NCBI GenBank assembly: GCA_004794655.1
Contig: SMMW01000042.1
Span: forward strand, 2,485,001 to 2,549,000
Reading direction: 5' to 3'
Source of the DNA: Marisa cornuarietis
Taxonomy: Eukaryota > Mollusca > Gastropoda > Architaenioglossa > Ampullariidae
DNA: 64,000 nucleotides
Shown: positions 56,229 to 64,000 of the stretch, in pieces
Layout: the number at the start of each line of letters is the position of its first letter
Position numbering within the stretch: position 1 is the first letter of the stretch
Translations under genes and position numbers: made by a program
Notes under the pieces: generated by a model
Told to the model about the DNA's origin: nothing
The model's database searches: none
What the model saw: the letters and a program-made list of their open reading frames with translations, nothing else

Positions 56229-56978
56229 TATATATATATATAACAGTATCCTCGTAAACTTCTACAATGACTTGTACATCATCAATATTACACCATTGTG
56301 ACACCATTGTTACACAAATGATAATAAGAGTGACGAGAGGAACGAAGATATTTGGCCAATGTAGCACTAGATACCCTATTAATGACGCATAGAATTAAAG
56401 TGAAAAATATGACAAAATAGTAATAAAGCCGCCAACCTTTTCTTCGCCAAATTCATATTACATACCTTACGTTATAGCAGTATGTTTTGCTAGTACACAC
56501 AATCAGTCGTCAAGGTGAATTTTGTCGCATGTGGTGGGTTTGAAATCTCAATATACACTGCGAATTTGAAAGAACAGTTCACCAGTTTTATTTATTAAAT
56601 CTATTCCCTTCCATGTCCCAGTGCGAGATTAAACTGAACTTTTATGAGTTAATGTGACGTTTTTTCGTTTTTGTAATAGCTTGCTTGCAATGACACCATC
56701 ACCTCTTTGCGCGCGCGCACGCACACACACACTCACAATCATTTGCCAAACTATAGGATAACTGACATGAATTGTAAGAAAAGACAGGAAAATATACACT
56801 GCTACAAATAACTCTGCTTTGACTGACAAAAACATTAGCAATGCTTGCTAACAATTTTCCAGCAAAACATCGCAGCAAATTTTCAACATAATCTACGGAA
56901 GTAGATTCGTTTTCATTTAGACTTTGAAGTTTACTACAGGCTGCACTTTAAGAACTCAAACTAAAGAAATTAAAGTCA
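56229..56978. other. Spacer between the two hAT copies
   Basis: Begins in a TA microsatellite; (CG)n(CA)n at 56707-56733. Nothing else recognised. Confidence 0.5.
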
Positions 56979-58640
56979 CAGAAGTAATTCTAGGATTTCA
57001 AAAAGAGGGGCCCTGGGGCCCTCTCGATGGAAAAAAGGGGGCCTTCAAATGAAACAAGGGGCCACTCGAAACAAATACATTTTCACTGCTTTTTCCGATT
57101 AATATTTGGTATAAAACAAAATACTTTATTAATCTCAAGAAATTGAAGATTAATCACATAGATATCTTTTTCTTTTATATCGAAAATTTATCTTTCATCA
57201 TCATCCATGTGATCATAGCATCCTAAATTTATATACCAATTAGTCTTTGTGTCATTGGGCTATAAGCTAATGTTTAACACTTTTCATTTATCTCATTAGT
57301 GCAGGGGTTTAAATGTTTCTCCTCGAGGCAACTTCTACGAGAAGACTTCATTAAGTTTTGATGGCTGAAGCCCACTCTCACAGCCTGCATTGTGGGATAG
57401 CATAAGGAGGCACAGATTTCCAAGAACCAGAAAATTGGAAAATGAATCCCTGTGAAAGTCAAATAACAGTTTGAACAGCTTGTGGAATCTCTCCGATATG
57501 CAGTCTGCGTTATAGGTTCTTTGACCACAGTCCATTCCTCTAAACATGCTGCTTTGTCAAGCAAGATTTTAGTGAATTTTCTGCCCACTTGTGCTGGTTT
57601 TCAAAAGAAATCTGTTAAGATATTTAAGTCTCCATAGGGTGTTCTGTCTTCTGCAGACATGGAAAAAGATGGGGCGCATGAAAAGAACTGAAAATGCATA
57701 GGCAACATCACCTGCATATTTTGGGAACCTGTTATTAATGTTCTTGCACATTGTTGCAAAAGCAACACTGACAACTTCTATGTCCTGTGACGCTGTGCCA
57801 AGTTCGCAACACGTTATTTCTAAGTGTTATATAATACCGCCGGCATAAGTTCCGAAAAGGTCATGAGGACAGAAATAAATTAGCATTGAAAATAGTTTAC
57901 CTGGCTGAAATCTTTCTGAAGAATTTCAGCCTCAAAAGAGTGCCTGTGGTCGGAAGTCTGAATGTCTCTGCAGCGTCCTCGTTCGGTACTTAACACCCCC
58001 GGGGTTGTAAACGCGTTATTCTGGTTGTTTTAGGCAACTTTACATCTCATGCCTTCGTCCTCGTTCATTAGCCAAGGCCATTTCTTCTGCCATTCACGCT
58101 GACTGGATGCGTGGTTTTTTACGAGCGGTCTCTGTCGCAATAAGTCTATTTCGCCATCTTTCGATTCGTTGTCTACATTATCAGTTCCAACAATGTGTGC
58201 GGCACACTCTGACGAGTTTCTTTTTCTTTCTGTCCTTGTCGATTTCTACTTTCCGGGGCATCTTCTGCTGTTCTGGTCATGAACGAAAAGTCAAACAGAG
58301 TTGACAGTCGCGTTCACTTCGTTTTCAACTCGCTTGCTGCCAATACCCTTTGATCTCTCCCGTCCCAAATGTTTTCGCTGTGGGCGTGTCAACAATTTAC
58401 TTCCTGGCGCGAAATTTGGAGCAGGTTGCATCAGATGGATAACTGGTCAGTTTGAAAACTGTCCAGTCATTAGCATCGATTCTAATGGGTCGGTTTCAAG
58501 CCAGCGCGAAGAATGACAACAATGATTTTTGAGTGCCGCGGTATTTTTGCGGGCGCATGGTCGCGCTGACTTTCAGACTATGCGCCCCTCAGCGAAATTT
58601 TGCGGGAATCCCGCAAGGCCGCAGCCTAGGATTACCTCTG
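56979..58640 (-). mobile_element. hAT element, copy B (1.66 kb)
   Basis: Same orientation and structure as 54537-56228, with termini CAGAAGTAATTCTAGGATTT and CAGAGGTAATCCTAGGCTGC (reversed). Visibly similar along its whole length, including the GAGGGGCCCTGGGGCC block near the left end and GCGGGCGCAT near the right. Encodes the matching pieces FTKILLDKAACLEEWTVVKE, YRRDSTSCSN, FSHQNLMKSSRRSC. AAGTCA abuts both ends (56973-56978, 58641-58646), a 6-bp match where 8 would be expected. Internally deleted, inactive. Confidence 0.85.
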
Positions 58641-58949
58641 AAGTCATATGAATATTCAATAATAGAGCGATTAATTAGTAACTGACATTTTGTAGAGCAA
58701 AGTTATACGACAGTGCAAGGAAACGACGAAGCATTATGCTTCGCTGAAACTAGAGGTACCCATCGTTTGCTGCAAATTTTCATAAGTCACATTACAGACA
58801 CTTCCTTCACCCACTTAAGTCAAGAGCTGTCTCTAAAAGGTTTTGACAGTTTTAAAGTTTGTGGTTTCTAGCTGGGGTCCTTGCTTTAAAGTTTATTTAC
58901 AGGAGTTTTCTATAGTCTTTGTAAAAAAATAGCTATCAACAGGATGTAT

Positions 58950-59780
58950 AATAATAATAATATTTACAAAGTGCCCACTTTTGTTACAGCAACTGATGGC
59001 ATGCTCAAGAACATATACGCAAATATACCTTTGATACACACTATGAGAGAAGAAATTGGTAAGTTTTAAGAGGCATCTTAAAGGAGAAGAGAGCATATTC
59101 CTGACAAATATTGAGAGGCTGTTCATTCCTGGTAGAAAGATCAGATAATAATGGTAATATTGCCAAGTTGGAGAGAGAGGAAGCGAGCAAGTTCGGCAAG
59201 ATTATAGCGTGTGCCAATAAAAATGACTTAAGTCTTGTCCTCATTAAGTAGAATTTTTGGGTTTTGCTTGTCATCAAGTTTTTTTATGTGTTTATAGAAG
59301 ATGAACGTTTGAGTCAACAGCATTTATATATCATCAGCTCTTTCACTGTCTTTGAGTTGAGTAATCTCCGTACAGGTGGTGTTGGATATGATGTGAAATA
59401 ATAATGACAAGAGAGGTGAACAGATGGAGAAGAACAGGACAAAGTACAAACCCCAGAAAAACACCGCAGGTCAGTGGAACAGGGCTGGACCAAAAGTCAC
59501 TGACGAGAAGAGTCTATAGCCTATCGGAAAGATAAGAACAAAACCAAGAGAGAGCACTGCAAGTGATGCCCAAAGAGTTATAGAGAAGGACAGTGTCAAC
59601 AGTAGCAGAAACGTCAAGGATGGTGAGTAGGGAAACTTGATCTAAAACAGTTGATAGAAGAAGTTCATTCAGAATCTGGAGAGCAGTTTCAGTGCTGTGA
59701 AACTGTCTATAGCAGACTGAAAGGGACTAAGCAAGTTGTTTACAGAGAGATGAGTACAGATCGAGTTGGTGAAGAATCGT
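58950..59780 (-). pseudogene. CR1/L2-type LINE RT relic with 3' tail
   Basis: The minus strand reads YRQFHSTETALQILNELLLS, TVLDQVSLLTILDVSAT (RT A block, cf. LLTLLDLSAAFDT), GITCSALSWFCSYLSDR, CGVFLGSVLGPVLFSI-like (GVPQGSVLGP block), FHIISNTTCTEITQLKDSE, KKLDDKQNPKILLNEDKT, VIFIGTRYNLAELA and ends in (ATT)n at 58951-58966 reversed. The order is that of CR1-group RT. The FADD box is not legible and frameshifts are many. It abuts the RTE fragment at 59780. Confidence 0.75.
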
Positions 59781-60335
59781 CATAACAGCAGCGATGGCGA
59801 GGTTGAACCAAATCTGGGACAGCAGATGTACTCGTATAAGCTTCGCCAGTAAGTTCAAGCAATACAACTCCCTGGTCGTTCCCATCATGATGTACCGCTG
59901 CAAAACATGGACCCTGCTAACTGAAACGGAGAGAAGGATCCAAGTATTTGAAGTAATGCTTCAGGAGAGTGCTCCGAATCTCTTCAAGGAACACAACACA
60001 ACGACTTTGTATGCAATGCGGTCGCTGCTCTGGTCGGTCCCCAGGAACTTTTTCTCCCCACTGTCAAGCGGCGAACAATGATTTTCTTCGGTCAAGTCAC
60101 TCGACATGACAACCTACCTATTTCAGTCCTCTAATGCATGTGGAAGGAGGACACCGGCGGGGGGAGAAAACGAAATCGTGCCTGTCTAACATCAAAGAGT
60201 GGACATTCCGCCAGATGAGGGACCTGCTCAGAGGGGCTTAGGATCGGCCCTGTTGGCACGCTTTCGCCGCTGCTGTGTCACGTCAGGTCCCCCCGACGAT
60301 TGGAACTGGCGATCTTGCTTTGAGACCGATCAGTA
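59780..60335 (+). pseudogene. RTE-type LINE ORF2, 3' half
   Basis: The plus strand reads AAMARLNQIWDSRC, FKQYNSLVVPIMMYRCKTWT, LLTETERRIQVFEVMLQESA and, shifted, TVKRRTMIFFGQVTRHDNLP, RGRKRNRACLSNIKEWTFRQ and a C-terminal tail near 60300. Same family as 3365-4025 and 640-1835, about 5' truncated at the IATATAAMARL point. Multiple frameshifts. Confidence 0.78.
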
Positions 60336-61300
60336 TCACTGATGGGAGTGATGATTATGAATATGCATAAGTGGTGTAATGCTTCAAAATATATATTTAA
60401 TTTAAAGCAACCACAAATAAACTTTACCGATATCTATAAAACTCCTTCCTACATGCCTCTTTATCTCAGTTCCCTCGTCTCTGCACGTCCTTCTCTCTGT
60501 ACAGAGCATAGTAAAACTCGCAAGGTGAGTGTACGTCAGCCGCCGTCAGCTAGAATGTCGGAAGGGAGATTATTCACCACGATAAATGTCACTAGCAGGC
60601 CTGGGCTATTGATAATTTCTAAGCATTCGTTGGTCTGTTGTCTTGGCGCGGGTGGTCACAACAGCTGTTTGACCGCCATCGAGACGCGACCTGTGAATTA
60701 GTCACGAGCAAGCAACATTCATTATTGATATCACCATCGCACAATTTACGTCATGTGAACCGACCGGAGAAGGATAAGGAAGTGCGGACGGACTTACACT
60801 TAGCCCAATGGTGACATTTCTTAATCATCAACATGCCGTGCTCACAAGAGAGGCTAAGTTTTCTCTCCTCTGCACATCATGCGTCTCCCTTCATTCCCTC
60901 CTCTACTTTTTCTATCATGACCTCGGATTAGTCTACAGTGTTAAGCCAATTTCTTGTACCAGACTAATCACAAAATATTTGTGGGTATTCGTGTGGATAC
61001 TTCAAAAGACACACAGAAGCACAGGTCAAGTAGTCTGTAAACAATACTTATCACATTTCACCATACACAAAGTAAAGAATTAATCCACAAGTGCTGTAAC
61101 ACTGATGTTGTCAAGAATTGAAACTATTCAGCGGTTATAACTAACCTACAGCACAATCACTAGGATTATTATTCCTGCTCATTCGTCTGTCAGAAGGCCA
61201 CACCAAGCTTCCAGCTAGTCAGACCCCAGCAGCACAATCGGTGCAACAGGCAAAATGACATACTGTGACACACTGAAAAATCTACAGGAAACTATTGGAC
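60336..61300. other. Unassigned sequence
   Basis: Open frames (60342-60701, 60808-61083) without motif or codon bias; nothing recognised. Confidence 0.4.
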
Positions 61301-61301
61301 A

Positions 61302-61350
61302 GGGCCGCCGAGAGCCAGCACGGGCCCCGGGACAGATGGCCCCTTGTAAT
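61302..61350. repeat. Possible terminus of a GGGCC-rich DNA transposon
   Basis: CAGGGCCGCCGAGAGCCAGC followed by ACGGGCCCCGGGACAGA. The CAGGGCCG start is like hAT-type or other GC-rich MITE ends. A partial match occurs at 19080, and GC-rich text at the window end is alike in style. Confidence 0.3.
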
Positions 61351-63540
61351 TGTAATCGTAAATTATTTTCCGAGTATATAATAATATGTTTACAATTTGA
61401 TTGTCAATATCTACATTTCATTCAGTAACGAAATATAGACTGCAAACATTAGGACAAGTGAACTATTATCTACATCACTACTTGACATAAAATTGTTTAC
61501 ACGTGAGTGGTTATATAGTAAATGAGGAAAAATGATGTTAAAGGATCAAACATGTAGTACCCCGCTCCATAGAAAACATCCCCAGAGTAAGGAAGGCCTG
61601 TTAGGTCAACAGCGATGTCAAAAGCTTGACAGATTTGTTAATTCCCTCATTTTAAAAACATTTACGAACAACAGAGTGCATCTGTTGTCTTTTTTATCAA
61701 CTAACAAAACAAACGGTTGAGGCAAACACACAGCACCAATCGAAAGTCCCTTCCTATATTTAATTAATTTATTCCTTTAGAAAAACCGCACGCACGCGCG
61801 CGTGCACACACACACACACACACAAAAGAACAACACACATGCTGTTAAACACAAACACACTGCTGCCTTCAGACTCTTTAAAGCAGAAATTTGAATTCCT
61901 CCAACTTTTTACCAAGCAAACTTGATCAGCATCAGTTAAAATACTTGCTTAGTTTTAGAAGTCATAGCAAATGTTTTAAAGACTAATTAACCAGTAACTG
62001 TTATTAATTTTAATATTTAAGTAGATCAAAGAGAGAGGGTTTTGTGACAATAACATAAAAATAGAAATGTTTAGCATATATTAGCTGAATTGTAATACTT
62101 CATAGAAACAAAGTTATGCAGTACCAATATTGTCATTTTACCTGCTGACTAAAAACTTTGTAAGACTATATTTATGAGCTTTCCTCACGAACTCTTTATT
62201 ATTGTCAGTCAGTTTGAGACGCTTGCTAGTCACTCTCATCGACACTGATGTTCCTGCCTTGTCAAATGCTATTTGCCAATAAACAGAAAATCATAGAAGC
62301 ATAAATAAAAAATTACTGTACTCACCAAACAAACAAAATGCAGCGCATCTCGGCTTTTCAAGTCTAGAAGACAGAGGAGAGTGCTTTGTGAACAGATGTT
62401 AAACTAAGTGTATATAGCTTTCTCTAAAGTCCAACTGTCCAAGCTTTCTTTGGTTCAAGGACTCCGGCCGATTGAAAGGGATGGTCAAACGCACGTCGAC
62501 TTTACTGCTGACTTGTCTAACTATCTCATAAAAATGTCTTTCTACACCTACAATTGCTCCAAACCCCGACCAATTAATTCCCATGAAATTCCATCCCCTC
62601 GAGTCTATCGAGACTATCCCCCTCTCCCACATTTCCCTCTTGTGTTGTCAACAACAATGCATTCCGGCCCATGGCCGATATGGGTGGAACTTGTTGTCAT
62701 CTTAATCACTGGCCTCTAAACTAAAACAAGGCCAACATAATTTGCTTCTACCTTGATTGTGGGTGTCAAGACAAGGAGCAATTTAATGAAAACGTAGACA
62801 AACTAACACTTATGTCATAGCACATCTGTAAACTTTCCTTTACCTCCCTTCTTCATCGTGAAACAAATATAAGTTGCACGAAGCTCCTTAAAAACGATTT
62901 TCAAATATAAGCATGTGATTATTCGAAAAACAAACGTCGCGGCCACTGCAAAACTCAATATACAGCAGCATATATGACAGCTTCCTTGAAGACAACTAGC
63001 GCAAGATAAGAAAGATTCCGAGGTGGCTTTGTGGGACGGATGGTGGGTAGATAGTATCTCCTTTTTACCCAAAGCTTTGTCGGCAAAGAGCAAAAGGTCG
63101 GAGACCAGAAGGAAAGGTAATGACCAGCTGGCCAATGTGTTATTGCAGGGCGAGGCTGGTACATCGCAGTAGTCCGTGTCCTCCCCTTTCCGGTGACATA
63201 ACTTTCCTCCCTACTATCCTGGCCATCCACCTACCCCACGGACACAGTCTCTAAACTTAAATTATCTTTCTCGTGCTAACCTCCTCTTTATCATCCTCCT
63301 CCAGCTCCAAACTTCCAGTGACATCACCGTGATCAATTTGTAAGCCTATTTGCGGGACAGCAGTTTTTAAAATGTTTTTGCAATAATGTGTTCTGTTTTG
63401 CTGGCTGCAATAGTATTACAGGATGATATAGTCTCATTGTATCAATGATCTACTGTGTAGATTAATGTATTTGTTTGTTTGGTAATGGAGAAACTGTTAA
63501 AGAAAGTCTCAGTGTTGTTTAGTAAATACGAAAAAAAAGC
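61351..63540. other. Unassigned sequence with (CG)n(CA)n microsatellite
   Basis: Simple repeat at 61788-61824. A 103-codon frame at 62408-62719 shows no recognisable domain. No other feature. Confidence 0.4.
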
Positions 63541-64000
63541 ACCCTTCTCTCTCGCTTACAGGCTGCAACGCCAGGGGCGGGACCCCATCCTCTCAGTTCA
63601 CAAAATGGCTACACATCAGTAACATACCTGCCTCTTTACTGTTAATTCCGATTTGCTTCCAGGGCCCGCCTCCTCCCTCCTGTAGTGGCACATAAACCAG
63701 CAATATCAATGCATGAACGTTCTTCTAGATGGTTCACACGTGATAAAATCTTCAGTGTCCAGCAGCCTTCCGCCTCCAGGTTTGTCCAGCGAGAATATGA
63801 TACCTCTGACTACACTTCTCACCCCAGGGCCGTCTACCCCGAATTTGTGTACTACAGACATGAAACTCAACGTCTGCAAGTGTAATTCTTGGGTGTTCTG
63901 TCCTCAGACCTTTCTTTAAAAGAAAAGGAAAAGGAGAAGAAGAAACAAAAATCCACTGACCAAGGCCGGGCCCCCTTCACAGCCGCGGGCCCGGGTACAC
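63541..64000. other. GC-richer window end, possible cut-off repeat
   Basis: 63964-64000 (GGCCGGGCCCCC, GCCGCGGGCCCGGG) looks like the start of a GC-rich transposon end cut by the window edge. Not assignable. Confidence 0.3.

Noticed and set aside
62408..62719. 103-codon plus-strand frame
   Set aside because: No recognisable domain, and the opposite strand is open across the same region (62399-62632); too little to call a gene.

Overview
This is a eukaryotic genomic window, most likely from a marine invertebrate and probably a mollusc (gastropod or relative). It has no dense gene array. It has many decayed non-LTR retrotransposons, tRNA-headed SINE-like repeats, hAT and Tc1/mariner DNA transposons, microsatellites and AT-rich unique DNA. 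The mollusc call is an inference from the style of these repeats (RTE-type LINEs with long APE-endonuclease/RT ORFs, CR1-type 3' ends ending in ATAAT tails, SINEs); no host gene here settles the species.

Layout. 0-4 kb: an RTE-type LINE relic (minus strand) split by a solo LTR at 967-1365, a second LINE relic, and a plus-strand RTE 3' half. 4.6 kb: a short minus-strand exon with a convincing signal peptide ending at a perfect splice donor, the best candidate for a live host exon. 6-11 kb: mainly unique DNA, microsatellites and a SINE. 11.5-15.3 kb: the longest LINE copy, running from 5' UTR to tail but internally deleted, between two copies of a Tc1-like terminal sequence. 15.6-18.2 kb: a LINE-3'-end repeat, a 201-bp tandem duplication, and a hAT transposase C-terminus between two 22-bp-period arrays. 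19.3 kb: a stop-ridden copy of a STRAD-type pseudokinase. 20-27 kb: mostly unrecognised, with a SINE and a possible cysteine-bearing terminal exon. 27.6-30.4 kb: a candidate 1.0-kb solo LTR, a minisatellite, a 253-bp duplication carrying a hAT terminus, and LINE-end repeats. 32-38 kb: CR1-type relics in both orientations, an RTE copy with a 14-bp target duplication, and RNase-H LINE 3' ends. 41-44 kb: a hAT transposase relic and a near full-length but broken Tc1-like transposase. 44.8-45.1 kb: an unusual cluster of CCACGATCGTGG-type palindromes. 46.4-47.4 kb: two inverted SINE 3' ends around a hAT MITE with a perfect 8-bp target duplication. 48-52 kb: AT-rich DNA in which I recognise nothing. 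53-60 kb: SINE, RTE copy with target duplication, two sister 1.7-kb hAT elements, CR1 and RTE relics. 60-64 kb: little recognisable.

No operon-like organisation exists. The elements relate mainly by nesting and insertion order, which target-site duplications resolve in several places. All protein-family calls come from reading translations and recalling family motifs; no database search was possible.
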